A stretch of 64,000 bases of DNA from a virus. Positions within the stretch are counted from its first letter, which is position 1. Every line of letters starts with the position of its first letter. The notes beneath the pieces are model-generated. The model was not told where the DNA came from. It made no database searches and saw nothing but the letters and a program-made list of their open reading frames with translations. Of this stretch, positions 1-9,479 are shown piece by piece. Made by a program: the position numbers and the translations under genes. The stretch is from positions 91,703 to 155,702 of the IMG/VR virus record IMGVR_UViG_3300025674_000016; one strand, 5' to 3'.

Positions 1-309
1 GTTTCCAATGCAAGACTAATTTATACAAACCGTGTGCTGGGGAACGACTCCCTGAATGAGCGACAAAAAGATAAAATTGTCGAAAAGATCTCCGAAGCAC
101 GAACAATTGAAGAAGCCAAAATGATCCATGAGGCACTTCAAAGTGCAGTGGCGGGCACTTCCAAAAAGGAAGGTCCAAAATCACTGAACGAAGCAGTTTC
201 ACGTCAATCAACACAGGTTTTTTCACGTCGTCAACGATCCGAGACCAATCAGGTCAACGATCAATTTTTTAAGAAGATGCAGCGTTTAGCTGGCATCAAA
301 AAGAATTAA
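1..309 (+). CDS. Prohead core scaffold protein, gp22-like (3' end only)
   Basis: The reading frame is open from base 1, so only the last 102 residues of a gene running off the left edge are present. The visible part is helical and charged; the stretch LGNDSLNERQKDKIVE followed by a helix rich in E, A and K resembles the C-terminus of T4-type prohead core (scaffold) proteins. It lies 16 bases upstream of the major capsid gene, the T4 order 22-23. Known role in T4: inner core around which gp23 assembles, later degraded by the prohead protease. The GTG at 34 is probably internal. Confidence 0.7.
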   Translation, partial: VSNARLIYTNRVLGNDSLNERQKDKIVEKISEARTIEEAKMIHEALQSAVAGTSKKEGPKSLNEAVSRQSTQVFSRRQRSETNQVNDQFFKKMQRLAGIKKN

Positions 310-325
310 GGAGATTAAAAAAACA

Positions 326-2065
326 ATGAGCGTTTTACAAAAGTTAACCGAAGGCATTGTTAATCGTAACATCCAGAAAGAGGGCGAAGCTCTTCTCCAG
401 AAGTGGGAGCAGACTGGTCTTCTTGAGGGTATGGATAACGAAAATGCCCGTTCAAACATGGCTGTTCTCTTGGAGAACCAGGCCAAAGAGCTTCTCCGAG
501 AGGCTTCTTCTATGGCGGCTGGTGATGTCGAAGGCTTTGCCAGCGTGGCATTCCCCATCGTCCGCCGAGTCTTTGGTGGTCTTATCGCCAACCAATTGGT
601 CTCAGTCCAACCTATGAGCTTGCCTGCTGGCTTGATTTTCTTCCTTGACTTTACTTATACCGATAGCCGCGCTGGTCAAACTGCCGGTGAGTCGGTATAT
701 GGTGGTAATGTTGTTGGTAAGGGTCTTGTCGATGGTGTGGACCTGTCTCCGACTGGAGATACGCAAGCGGGTGGTTTTTATGACCTTAGCACTGGCTATA
801 GTTCTCCAACTGGCTCTGTTTCTGTTACCACAGCAGCACCAGACGGCTCTACTGGTGATTTGCCAACTGTGCTAACTGATGTTGCAGTTAGTGCTCTATC
901 GGAAGCACAAAAAAAGGCCCTCCAGTACGACCCGGATATCCTAGCAGATGCAAGCTTGAAAGTCACAGTTCACAAGTCGCCTAACGCTGCTACTTCCGAT
1001 TTCCCAAACTTGAATCTAAATGCCCTGACTGCAATTGAGGCATCTGGTATTGATGGTGTTCTAGTGCGAAGGCTAACTAGAATTGATAAAAACGATAGCA
1101 ACAAATTAGTTTTTGTAGTTATTAGGGACGCTGCGACACCAGAGGCGCACGGAGCTATCACCTTTAACTATCCGATGACAGACAAGTATGAAGCTAGTAC
1201 CGCCATTGGTTCTGTTGTTGGTAACGTTCCATTTGGCCTTGAGGGTGCAGATGATGTGTCTGGCGGTGATTTTGACGGTTCAACCCGCGATAGAATCCCA
1301 GAGATTGATATCAAGGTCGATTCTGTCAGCGTGACCGCTGTCACCAAGAAGTTGAAGGCCAAGTGGACCCCTGAGTTGTCTCAGGATCTTAATGCTTTCC
1401 ACAACATGGACGCAGAAGTAGAGCTTACATCGATCCTTTCCGAGCAGATTGCTCTTGAAATCGATCAGGAAATCTTGAATGATCTTGTTAAGGATGCTAC
1501 TGCTGGCACATACTATTGGAGCCGTCGCCCCGGTCGCTTTGTTGATCGCGGCACTGGCGATGATATCAGCGGCCTTTCTAACGAATCTCTCTTGGGTGCA
1601 GATTTCACTGGCACAGTCAGTGAATGGTACGAGACCCTTATTGAGACAATCAACGATGTCTCTGCGCAGATCCACCGCAAGACTCTGCGCGGCGGAGCTA
1701 ACTTCTTGGTCTGTGGTCCTGAGACCGCAAATGTCCTAGAGTTCACCGCTGGTTTCCGCGCTAGCGTTACCCACGATGCAGATACTGGCCAAGCCGGTAC
1801 TGTTAAGATCGGTGCGATCTCCAAGAAGTTCGACGTTTACGTCGATCCTTACTTCCCAAGAAACGTGGTTCTAGTTGGCCGCAAGGGCTCCAGCTTCCTT
1901 GAAAGTGGCTACGTCTACGCACCTTATGTGCCTCTACAGGTCACGCCGACTATCTTCGGTGTTGAGGACTTTGTGCCTCGTAAGGGCGTTATGACGCGCT
2001 ACGCCAAGAAGATGGTGAGGCCCGACATGTACGGCTTGGTTGTTATCAAGGACTTCCTTGGCTGA
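326..2065 (+). CDS. Major capsid protein, gp23-like
   Basis: A 579-residue protein with the T4 gp23 plan (T4: 521 residues). N-terminal region KWEQTGLL and LLENQAKELL matches the gp23 Delta-piece; VRRVFGGLIANQLVSVQPM matches the start of the mature shell domain; the central AKWTPELSQDLNAFHNMDAE and IALEIDQEI blocks are the gp23 core. A prohead-protease type site (L/I-x-E) is present as LRE|A at residues 57-60, at the place where T4 gp23 is cut (E65/A66). The Shine-Dalgarno AAGGAG lies at 308-313. A strong terminator follows, so this gene probably ends a transcript. A truncated paralogue lies at 26288-26833. Confidence 0.95.
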   Translation: MSVLQKLTEGIVNRNIQKEGEALLQKWEQTGLLEGMDNENARSNMAVLLENQAKELLREASSMAAGDVEGFASVAFPIVRRVFGGLIANQLVSVQPMSLPAGLIFFLDFTYTDSRAGQTAGESVYGGNVVGKGLVDGVDLSPTGDTQAGGFYDLSTGYSSPTGSVSVTTAAPDGSTGDLPTVLTDVAVSALSEAQKKALQYDPDILADASLKVTVHKSPNAATSDFPNLNLNALTAIEASGIDGVLVRRLTRIDKNDSNKLVFVVIRDAATPEAHGAITFNYPMTDKYEASTAIGSVVGNVPFGLEGADDVSGGDFDGSTRDRIPEIDIKVDSVSVTAVTKKLKAKWTPELSQDLNAFHNMDAEVELTSILSEQIALEIDQEILNDLVKDATAGTYYWSRRPGRFVDRGTGDDISGLSNESLLGADFTGTVSEWYETLIETINDVSAQIHRKTLRGGANFLVCGPETANVLEFTAGFRASVTHDADTGQAGTVKIGAISKKFDVYVDPYFPRNVVLVGRKGSSFLESGYVYAPYVPLQVTPTIFGVEDFVPRKGVMTRYAKKMVRPDMYGLVVIKDFLG

Positions 2066-2094
2066 TAACTGATTCCGAACTAGTCTAGGCTAGC

Positions 2095-2136
2095 AAAAAG
2101 CCCCTGCTTCCATGTGAGGTAGGGGCTTTTCCTTTT
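2095..2136 (+). terminator. Rho-independent terminator after the capsid gene
   Basis: AAAAGCCCCT at 2096-2105 and AGGGGCTTTT at 2121-2130 form a perfect 10 bp stem with a T-rich 3' side. It sits 30 bases after the capsid stop and just before the AACTATTTAC motif of the next unit. Confidence 0.9.
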
Positions 2137-2140
2137 GAAA

Positions 2141-2150
2141 AACTATTTAC
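2141..2150 (+). promoter_or_regulatory. Candidate late-promoter motif AACTATTTAC
   Basis: The motif lies immediately after a terminator and 22 bases before the start of the neck gene, with a GGAGGG ribosome-binding site between. The same decamer type recurs before the sheath, tube, 28224 and 45118 genes. No -35 box is evident, as for T4 late promoters. Promoter function is inferred from position only. Confidence 0.5.
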
Positions 2151-2171
2151 ACTACTAGGAGGGCTTTATGA

Positions 2172-3425
2172 ATGTCTGTACCAACTTTAACACCAGCAAG
2201 CCAGACAAGTGCAATCATATTGCCTGTCACGGGCACCCACAGTAATGTAAATTCTGCAACCAATCCGCTTCCATTTGGAGTATACACAACAGATGATTTT
2301 ATCTCTGGTGCTGTTGATCAAGTGGCTTTTACTTATAAAAGTTTGGGTGGTGATGTACTTGATATTGAATTAACAGAATATAATGTTTATGCTGCTTATG
2401 AATGGGCAGTTTTGGAATATTCTTATATTGTCAACATCCATCAATCAAAAAATATTATATCTGATGTGCTTGGAGCGGCCACTGGCACGTTTGACCACGA
2501 TGGTGAAATTAAGACTGGTCCTTCTGGTGTTGCCCTGAAGTTTCCAAGAATGTCTTTCAACTATACAAAGAAAGTTGGAGAAGGAGTTGGAGCGGAAATT
2601 GGTGTCGGAGGAACACAAAATATATATTCAGCATCCTTCAACATCACTGCCAGTGTTCAGGACTATGATCTCCAACAGATTGTAAGTTCGTCTGCAACTG
2701 ATTCAAGCATGCCCTTCTTCAACAAGGTTGGAGATAAAAGAGTCGATATAAGAAAAGTTTATTATAAATCTCCTTATGTTATGTGGAGGTTCTTTGGATA
2801 TTATGGCGGGCTATCAGTTGTTGGGAACCTGCATAACTATGGCCAATGGTCTGATGATTCAACTTTTGAATTAATCCCAACATGGCAAAACAAGTTGCAA
2901 GCTATGGCTTTTGAAGATTCAGTCTATACAAGAATCTCTCATTATTCATACGAGATCAGAAATAATAAATTAAGACTATTCCCAACGCCAAGCCTTCACG
3001 CCTCAGAAAAGATATGGTTTGAGTTCTCGGTTAAAGAAGATCCTTGGGATGAAGATTCTGATAGAGCATCTGGTGTCGATGGTGTAAACAACATGAACAC
3101 CATTCCTCTTGCAAACATACCCTACGCGAACATTAATAGCATTGGGAAGCATTGGATAAGAAGATTTGCTCTGGCGGTTAGCAAAGGCATGTTAGGCAAG
3201 GTTCGTGGAAAATTTAGCACTGTACCTATACCTGGTGAGTCTGTGACTCTGAATTATTCGGAGCTTTCATCTGAGGCAAAAGAAGAAACAGACAAGCTTA
3301 AAGAAGAATTAAAAACAATTCTAGATGAAATGACTTATGCAAAACTGGCGGAACAAGATGCTGCTAAGCTTGAGAACGCAACAAAAGCACAGCAAAATAT
3401 TCCAGTTACTATCTTTGTAGGATAA
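2172..3425 (+). CDS. Neck / head-completion protein (gp13-like candidate)
   Basis: A 417-residue protein directly after the capsid gene and ahead of the gp15- and gp18-like genes, the place of head-tail connector and neck proteins. The stretch YAAYEWAVLEYSYIVNIHQ looks like a conserved block of marine T4-type neck proteins, but I recognise it only loosely. The C-terminus (about 355-405) is a charged helix rich in K and E. ATG 2172 is chosen over ATG 2168, which is in another frame. First gene of the unit starting at the 2141 motif; the next gene follows after 4 bases. Confidence 0.5.
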   Translation: MSVPTLTPASQTSAIILPVTGTHSNVNSATNPLPFGVYTTDDFISGAVDQVAFTYKSLGGDVLDIELTEYNVYAAYEWAVLEYSYIVNIHQSKNIISDVLGAATGTFDHDGEIKTGPSGVALKFPRMSFNYTKKVGEGVGAEIGVGGTQNIYSASFNITASVQDYDLQQIVSSSATDSSMPFFNKVGDKRVDIRKVYYKSPYVMWRFFGYYGGLSVVGNLHNYGQWSDDSTFELIPTWQNKLQAMAFEDSVYTRISHYSYEIRNNKLRLFPTPSLHASEKIWFEFSVKEDPWDEDSDRASGVDGVNNMNTIPLANIPYANINSIGKHWIRRFALAVSKGMLGKVRGKFSTVPIPGESVTLNYSELSSEAKEETDKLKEELKTILDEMTYAKLAEQDAAKLENATKAQQNIPVTIFVG

Positions 3426-3429
3426 ATAA

Positions 3430-3924
3430 ATGAGCGATGATAATCAATGGTCACAGCCACCCCAGCCCCCGCCACCCCTTTTCTTAGGGGAAAAGGAACG
3501 AGATCTTGTAAAACAAGTCAACGATGAGCTTATTGAACGAGTTATCGGGCAACAAGTGGTTTATTATCCTATAAGCGTGGAACACACAAACTACCATCCA
3601 ATTTATGGAGAGGCAATAGAAAAAACATTCCTACCACCAGTTAGAGTGTATGCACTTGTTGAGTGGAACAGTTTTGAGTCTAGCGCAGACACAAGCTTTG
3701 GTATAGATAGAAAATCAGAGATAACTGTTCACTTTCATAAGCGCAGACTAACAGAAGATCAAGATCTTTTTGTAAGAGAAGGCGATTTTGTTTTATATGG
3801 CGACATACATTATGAGATAGTTACTCTAAGCGAGCCAAAGCAATTGTTTGGCCAAGTCGATCATAGAATAGAAATTTCAGCCAAGTGCGTAAGAGCAAGA
3901 AAGGGGTTGTTTGATGGCAGATGA
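3430..3924 (+). CDS. Neck / head-tail connector protein (gp14 position)
   Basis: A 164-residue protein starting with a proline-rich segment (PPQPPPPLF) and continuing as mixed beta-strand sequence. It lies between the neck candidate and the gp15-like tail terminator, overlapping the latter by 11 bases, so a connector or head-closure role is likely from synteny. I do not recognise a specific domain. Confidence 0.4.
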   Translation: MSDDNQWSQPPQPPPPLFLGEKERDLVKQVNDELIERVIGQQVVYYPISVEHTNYHPIYGEAIEKTFLPPVRVYALVEWNSFESSADTSFGIDRKSEITVHFHKRRLTEDQDLFVREGDFVLYGDIHYEIVTLSEPKQLFGQVDHRIEISAKCVRARKGLFDGR

Positions 3925-4759
3925 ATATTTAAAAGAAGAAACTTTTTCACCATCATCAATTGAAACAATTGATGGATCTTTACTTAAATTGTTTAAAGAA
4001 GATTTGAAAATCTTTTGTACAACACCAGATGGCTGGAAGCGAGTGCCTGTAATCTGGACATCTGCCGAAAGAAATTTTCAGATAAAAGAAAATAAAGATC
4101 TTAGAGATTCAAACGGCACGCTTATAAAGCCAGTAATAACAGTTGAAAGAGCATCGGTAAATAAGGATATTTCAAAAAGAGGTTTTATTCACGGAAATAT
4201 ACCAGACATTAATGATGCAAAAGGCGGAACAATAACTGTTGCAAGAAAAATAAACCAAGATAAAACTGCGAATTTTGCTAATGCTGATTCAAAAAAGATA
4301 TACGGTAAAGATAATTTTAGAACCAGAAACCCAAGTGGCAAGACCGTATACGAAACAGTTACTATACCTTTACCCAATTATATTGAAATTCAATATAGGG
4401 TAACTTTATATTCTGAATATCAACAGCAGATAAATGAAATGCTTTCACCTATAATGCTTGCTGGTGGGTCGGTCAATTATTTATTGATCAAGTCAGAAGA
4501 TGGCCAGCATTCTTATGAAACCTTTATTGAAGGCAACTTCTCAGACCAAAACAATGCTAGCAACTTGGGCTCTGAAGAAAGAAATTTTCAAACAGAAGTA
4601 AACATAAGAGTTCTTGGATATATTATTGGAGCAGGGCCAAACCAAGAAAGACCTAGAATAGTAAGAAGACAAAACTTTGTTGACGTTAAGATACCCAGAG
4701 AAAGAGTGATAACCGAAGATATCAATGAATTTATAAAGAAGGGATTTTATATAGAGTAA
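3914..4759 (+). CDS. Tail terminator / sheath stabiliser, gp15-like
   Basis: A 281-residue protein with features of T4-type gp15: PVIWTSAERNFQ, a DSNGTLIKPVITVERAS segment and a beta-rich C-terminal half containing IPLPNYIEIQYRVTLYSEYQ. In T4, gp15 caps the tail tube and sheath and docks to the neck. The ATG at 3914 is preferred to the TTG at 3911; it overlaps the upstream stop and has AGGGG upstream. It comes directly before the sheath gene. Confidence 0.6.
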   Translation: MADEYLKEETFSPSSIETIDGSLLKLFKEDLKIFCTTPDGWKRVPVIWTSAERNFQIKENKDLRDSNGTLIKPVITVERASVNKDISKRGFIHGNIPDINDAKGGTITVARKINQDKTANFANADSKKIYGKDNFRTRNPSGKTVYETVTIPLPNYIEIQYRVTLYSEYQQQINEMLSPIMLAGGSVNYLLIKSEDGQHSYETFIEGNFSDQNNASNLGSEERNFQTEVNIRVLGYIIGAGPNQERPRIVRRQNFVDVKIPRERVITEDINEFIKKGFYIE

Positions 4760-4780
4760 TTTTCTTTTGTTAAGTAGCTT

Positions 4781-4790
4781 AACTATTTAC
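4781..4790 (+). promoter_or_regulatory. Candidate late-promoter motif AACTATTTAC
   Basis: Same decamer as at 2141. It lies 36 bases before the sheath start codon in a short AT-rich gap, with AAGGAG as ribosome-binding site between. Confidence 0.5.
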
Positions 4791-4826
4791 TAGGAATAAA
4801 CACCTGTTAAAAGGAGATATTAGATA

Positions 4827-7790
4827 ATGTCTGTTAAAAAGTTTAAATTTGTCTCTCCCGGCGTATCTGTCGCAGAGATTGATAAAAGTAGATTGGCAAC
4901 TCAAATTTTTAGAAGAGGGCCTATTCTTTTTGGTCGTGCAGAGCGCGGCCCTTCGATGAGGCCAGTGAGGGTTGCTTCTTTCTCTGAGTTCGTTGAAACA
5001 TTTGGGGAGCCGATCCCCGGCGGTAGAGGAGGGGATGTCTGGAGGGATGGTAACTATACTTCCACCACCTATGCCTCCTATGCTGCTCAGGCTTATTTAA
5101 GAAATAATGCTCCTGTTACATTTGTTCGATTGCTGGGGAGTAAGCATGGTGACGTAGATGAAGGTCAAGGCGAAGAGACTCCTGGGTGGGATTCTGGCGC
5201 TCATACTGCCACGGGTGGCGGTGCTTACGGTCTTTTTCTTTTTGATTCTGGCACCATTGGAGAAAGAGTTCCCGGTACTCTAGCCGCTGTCTGGTATACA
5301 AACGATGCTAACACCATTATCACCCTAACTGGTAACTTCGCACATGACAGCGCTAACGCGACTTCTTCTATTGGAGCTTTGGTCCCCTCTGTTGGAGACT
5401 CAAGGGAGTTTAAGGCGGAAATTAGAAACGGAGCAACAGTATCTGAAAAAATAACTTTTAACTTTGACAGAGCTTCTGACAAGTTTATTAGAAAAGTTTT
5501 TAACACAAACCCAACACTAACCAACGGTGCAATGATCGCCTCCAATCAACTTAAAAAATATTGGCTAGGCGAAACCTTTGAGGGTGCATTAGATAAAGTT
5601 GGGACTGGCGCTGGTGGTGTTCTAACCGCCGCCAGCTCTTCTGAGGGCGATACTCACGGTGCTATTCTTGTTTTGAGCAATAACGACACTACCAAGAAGA
5701 GATTTGGAAATCTTAAGCAAGATACAAGTGATTCTAAGAGTGGGTGGGTTATCTGTCAAGATCTAGGAGCACCAGAAAATTATATTGCAGAGAACTCACA
5801 AAAATTATTTAGGTTTATCACAAGAAATTCTGGTGAGTGGGATTCTTCAAACCTAAAAGTTTCCATTCAAGATATCAAGCCTTCGAACAGTGAATTCAAC
5901 CCTTATGGTAGCTTTACTGTGGTGGTTAGAAGCACATCAGATAACGACTATTCGCCTCTAGTTAGAGAAAGATTTGAGAACGTGAATTTAAATCCAAGTT
6001 CTAATAGATATATTTCTAGAGTTATTGGTGATAAGTATGTGCTCTGGGATGAAACAGAAAGAAGGCTAAGAGAATATGGAACTTATGATAATATCTCTAG
6101 CTTTGTTAGAGTGGAAGTGTCAACAGAAGTAGAGGCAGGAGGTGATCCAAGATGGCTTCCTGCTGGCTTCTTTGGCCCACCTAGGTTTAAAAAATTCACA
6201 GTATGCACTGGTTCTGCGCCAATAACATTTGGGGCTTCTTTAACATCGTCTGTAGATCCCAATGCAATGGGGCTCCCAGCCAGCCAGTTAACAGCGCATG
6301 CTCACCTATCATCATCAGCAACAGGGTTCCACCTTGTTCTTTCTAAGAAGCCAAGCGCCTTGGCTGTTGACAACTTCCTTGGAGATATTACTTTTCCCAA
6401 GTTTAATCTTAGAAATTCTAGCGTGGACTCAACTTTAAGAGGCCCCACTACAGCGTATTTTGGAGTTGATACTCGCAGAGGTGCAAATAGCAGGCTCTTT
6501 GATGAAACTTCGATTGATTTGGCGAGACCAAAGCCTCAAGGCGTAGCAAGCCACGACACTGATAGCAATACAGAAAATAGTTTTATCTTTACGCTAGATG
6601 ATCTAAGCGGAAGTAGCGATTTTGGAGACAATACTACAATTATTGATCTAGTTTATGTATCAGGCTCCAGAGCAAGCAACACCTCAGTGACTGCTGTGGG
6701 TCTAAACGGTTCAAAAGCAAGTATCAATGCTTCTTTTACAAGCTTATTGGAGTATGGTTATAACAGATTTACACTACCACTATTTGGTGGCTTTGACGGT
6801 TTCGATGTAACAGAAAGAGAACCCTTAAGAAACTCTTTAATTCAAGATGACGACTCAGACACAACAAACTATGTTGTCAATACCTATAGGCGAGCAATCG
6901 ACATGATCCAAGACGTGGAGAATGTTGATGTTAACTTGGCTGCTGTGCCTGGCTTAACAAATGCAACACTAACATCAAGGCTAATTGATAACTGCGAGCA
7001 GCGCGGGGATGCAATGGCTGTTATTGATGTTGAGGGTGATTATACTCCAATCTATGAAGCTAAATCTGACACCCAAGAAAGAGATAGACTTGGGTCTGTA
7101 AGCACAGCAGTAAGCTCTTTGAAGGCCAGAAACCTCAACACCTCGTATGGTGCGGCGTATTACCCTTGGGTGCTTGTCAGGGATTCTGTTAGCACTGGCC
7201 AGATTATATGGATGCCACCTAGTGTTGTTGCTCTGGGAGTTATCGGAAATAGCGCAAATAGAAGTGAATTATGGTTCGCGCCAGCAGGGTTCAACAGAGG
7301 TGGGCTTACAAACGGAGACTCTGGCTTAACAGTTGTTGGTGTAAGACAAAAACTCTCTGCAAGAGACAGAGACAATCTCTATGAACAACACATCAACCCA
7401 ATCGCTAGCTTCCCTGCGGAGGGCATTGTTATCTTTGGGCAAAAAACCCTTCAAGTAACGCAGTCTGCTCTTGACAGGATCAATGTTAGAAGGTTGATGA
7501 TTTTCCTTAAAAAGGAAATCTCATTCGCAGCCAGCCAGATTCTCTTCGACCAAAACGTCAGAGAAACTTGGTCTAGGTTCACTGGTCAAGTCAAGCCTTT
7601 CCTTGAGAGTGTTAAATCTAGATTTGGTTTGGTTGACTTTAGGCTGGTTTTGGACGAAACCACCACTACCCCCGACCTGATTGATAGAAATACTGTTTAT
7701 GCAAAGGTGTTTATCAAGCCAGCAAGGGCAATTGAATATATTGCACTAGACTTTGTTCTTACGGCAACTGGTGCTTCTTTTGACGAATAA
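4827..7790 (+). CDS. Contractile tail sheath protein, gp18-like
   Basis: A 987-residue protein. The N-terminus has the sheath signature SPGVSVAEID followed by RRGPILFGRAERGP; the C-terminal third has LFDQNVRETWSRF and the final beta segment with YAKVFIKPARAIEYIALDF, typical of gp18. It is about 330 residues longer than T4 gp18 (659), the excess being in the middle (about residues 110-620), which is glycine/serine-rich and probably forms extra outer domains. It is followed by the tube gene as in T4. Confidence 0.93.
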   Translation: MSVKKFKFVSPGVSVAEIDKSRLATQIFRRGPILFGRAERGPSMRPVRVASFSEFVETFGEPIPGGRGGDVWRDGNYTSTTYASYAAQAYLRNNAPVTFVRLLGSKHGDVDEGQGEETPGWDSGAHTATGGGAYGLFLFDSGTIGERVPGTLAAVWYTNDANTIITLTGNFAHDSANATSSIGALVPSVGDSREFKAEIRNGATVSEKITFNFDRASDKFIRKVFNTNPTLTNGAMIASNQLKKYWLGETFEGALDKVGTGAGGVLTAASSSEGDTHGAILVLSNNDTTKKRFGNLKQDTSDSKSGWVICQDLGAPENYIAENSQKLFRFITRNSGEWDSSNLKVSIQDIKPSNSEFNPYGSFTVVVRSTSDNDYSPLVRERFENVNLNPSSNRYISRVIGDKYVLWDETERRLREYGTYDNISSFVRVEVSTEVEAGGDPRWLPAGFFGPPRFKKFTVCTGSAPITFGASLTSSVDPNAMGLPASQLTAHAHLSSSATGFHLVLSKKPSALAVDNFLGDITFPKFNLRNSSVDSTLRGPTTAYFGVDTRRGANSRLFDETSIDLARPKPQGVASHDTDSNTENSFIFTLDDLSGSSDFGDNTTIIDLVYVSGSRASNTSVTAVGLNGSKASINASFTSLLEYGYNRFTLPLFGGFDGFDVTEREPLRNSLIQDDDSDTTNYVVNTYRRAIDMIQDVENVDVNLAAVPGLTNATLTSRLIDNCEQRGDAMAVIDVEGDYTPIYEAKSDTQERDRLGSVSTAVSSLKARNLNTSYGAAYYPWVLVRDSVSTGQIIWMPPSVVALGVIGNSANRSELWFAPAGFNRGGLTNGDSGLTVVGVRQKLSARDRDNLYEQHINPIASFPAEGIVIFGQKTLQVTQSALDRINVRRLMIFLKKEISFAASQILFDQNVRETWSRFTGQVKPFLESVKSRFGLVDFRLVLDETTTTPDLIDRNTVYAKVFIKPARAIEYIALDFVLTATGASFDE

Positions 7791-7800
7791 AATATATTTC

Positions 7801-7810
7801 AACTATTTAT
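7801..7810 (+). promoter_or_regulatory. Candidate late-promoter motif AACTATTTAT
   Basis: Recurring decamer located 30 bases before the GTG of the tube gene, with CGGAGGA as ribosome-binding site in between. Confidence 0.5.
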
Positions 7811-7840
7811 TAAGAATGAAATATATCGGAGGATTTTAAG

Positions 7841-8431
7841 GTGGCTTTTTTTACAGAAAAAACACTCAACCCAAAAAGAAAATTTAGATGGGTTGTCGAT
7901 ATCGGTACTGGTAATGATACTAATAGTATTTTAAGAGTGGCTGCAAAGTCTGTTCAGAAACCAAACTATACACTAGAGACGACACAGCATAAATTTTTAA
8001 ATCATCAATTTAATTACCCGAACAGGGTTATCTGGCAGCCTATTGATATCACATTTGTTGATCACCTAGGTCGAGGAGGAACCAGTGTCTCGTCGAGACT
8101 TTACGCCTTGTTACTATCTTCAGGATATCAAATCCCTGCAAACCCCTTCAACTGTGAGCTATCGCCAACTAAAAACAGAGCAGTTGGGGCGCTAGGCAGT
8201 GTAAAGATCGTTCAACTATCAGGTGATGCAGGACGCGCACGATTTACAGTTGATGAAATAGACGGCAGAGCGCCGGGTGCCCCCCAACGGTCTGATGTAA
8301 TTGAAACATGGACCCTAGGTAACGCCTTTATTTCCAAAGTTACTTTTGGAGATTTGTCATATGATGATGATGGATTGGTGGAGATCCAATGCACCTTTAC
8401 TTATGACTATGCTGAATTTCAAGGCAAATGA
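7841..8431 (+). CDS. Tail tube protein, gp19-like
   Basis: A 196-residue protein matching T4 gp19 in size and position (after the sheath). Beta-rich, with KFRWVVDI near the N-terminus, the segment TTQHKFLNHQFNYP, WQPIDITFVD, and a C-terminal Y-D-D-D-G-L-V-E-I-Q-C-T-F-TYDYAEF motif typical of these tubes. It starts with GTG behind GGAGGA. It forms the inner tube through which DNA passes. Confidence 0.9.
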   Translation: MAFFTEKTLNPKRKFRWVVDIGTGNDTNSILRVAAKSVQKPNYTLETTQHKFLNHQFNYPNRVIWQPIDITFVDHLGRGGTSVSSRLYALLLSSGYQIPANPFNCELSPTKNRAVGALGSVKIVQLSGDAGRARFTVDEIDGRAPGAPQRSDVIETWTLGNAFISKVTFGDLSYDDDGLVEIQCTFTYDYAEFQGK

Positions 8432-8461
8432 CGCTAGAAACACTTAATATAAGAGGAGAAA

Positions 8462-9301
8462 ATGTCTAGAAACAATCAAGATCGCTTGAGTGTGCAGGCA
8501 CCAAGCGACGATTCAACACCCCAACCTGCAACAAACAATCAATTACAATTTGTAGTACCAACAGAATTTGTAGAGTTACCTTCTAAAGGTTTATTTTACC
8601 CTCCCGATCATCCTTTAAATTGCAAAGAGGAGATAGAGATAAGGTACATGACCGCAAAAGAAGAAGATATCTTGACAGATAAGGTTCTTTTAAAGAAGGG
8701 AATTGCTATCGATAGAATGATGGCGAATATAATTGTCGATAAGACAATTAAGCCACACACTCTTCTTTCTGGCGATAGAACGGCAATTATGATCGCTGCA
8801 AGAAAGTCGGCATATGGTCCTGAGTATGATACAAAGGTTGCATGCCCATCTTGTTTTTCTCAAGGAAGACACACCTTTAATCTTGAGAACGCACAAAATA
8901 AGTTTAATCTAGGCGAAGATGTTGCCCATATAAATAGCAATCTAAATATCACCATAACAACCCCCAGAACAAAGGCGGAGCTTGAGCTTAGACTGATGAC
9001 TGGTGCAGATGAAAAAAGAATTATTGATGACCAGAACAATAATAAAAAACACAATCTACCAGAAAACAATCTTATAAACCAATTAAGGGCAATTATTGTT
9101 TCAGTTAATGGAAACAAAGACAGACAATATATAAATTCTTTTATTGAAGTTGTTCCTGCTTTTGATTCCAAGTATATCAGAGAAGTATATAAGAAAAACT
9201 CACCCAACGCTGTGCTAAAGGAGGAATATGTCTGTGGCGAATGTGGCGCATCTAATACACTTGATGTCCCATTTACCACAGACTTTTTTTGGCCTAAGTG
9301 A
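8462..9301 (+). CDS. Baseplate hub assembly protein, gp26/T4_baseplate-like
   Basis: A 279-residue protein with VELPSKGLFYP and YMTAKEEDILTDKVLLKKG, hallmarks of the T4-type gp26/baseplate family. It carries two CxxC pairs, CPSC (about 122-125) and CGEC (about 259-262), which probably form a zinc ribbon. Located between tube and tape measure, the place where other tailed phages encode tail-assembly chaperones. Its end overlaps the next gene by 74 bases in another frame, and a run of seven T in the overlap could allow a frameshift fusion. Confidence 0.7.
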   Translation: MSRNNQDRLSVQAPSDDSTPQPATNNQLQFVVPTEFVELPSKGLFYPPDHPLNCKEEIEIRYMTAKEEDILTDKVLLKKGIAIDRMMANIIVDKTIKPHTLLSGDRTAIMIAARKSAYGPEYDTKVACPSCFSQGRHTFNLENAQNKFNLGEDVAHINSNLNITITTPRTKAELELRLMTGADEKRIIDDQNNNKKHNLPENNLINQLRAIIVSVNGNKDRQYINSFIEVVPAFDSKYIREVYKKNSPNAVLKEEYVCGECGASNTLDVPFTTDFFWPK

Positions 9302-9479
9302 AAAATATCAAGCAAATGTTTATGAAGAGTTTTTTCTTCTTAAACATCATGGAGGTTGGAGCTTTATTGAAGCTTACAACCTGCCAGTAAGCTTGAGAAG
9401 GTGGTTTCTTGAAAGATTAACCAGACAGTTCGAAGAAGAACGAGAACAAATCCAGCAAGCAAAAAACTCTAGTAGCTAG
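9228..9479 (+). CDS. gp51-like tail assembly protein (independent start or frameshift product)
   Basis: An 83-codon frame overlapping the end of the gp26-like gene. The part after the overlap (FGLSEKYQANVYEEFFLL, WSFIEAY, VSLRRWFLERL) is a helical domain like T4-type gp51 and other small tail-assembly proteins; the part inside the overlap looks like shadow sequence. ATG 9228 has AGGAGG only 3 bases upstream, an unusually short spacing. Alternatively, translation could enter from the upstream gene at the T7 run 9284-9290, giving a fusion of about 338 residues. Confidence 0.65.
   Translation: MSVANVAHLIHLMSHLPQTFFGLSEKYQANVYEEFFLLKHHGGWSFIEAYNLPVSLRRWFLERLTRQFEEEREQIQQAKNSSS
9284..9290 (+). 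other. T7 run, candidate +1/-2 frameshift site
   Basis: In the gp26-like frame the bases read TTT TTT TGG; shifting +1 (or -2) continues as GGC CTA into the gp51-like frame. The slip point falls exactly where the conserved downstream domain begins, four codons before the upstream stop. Confidence 0.45.
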
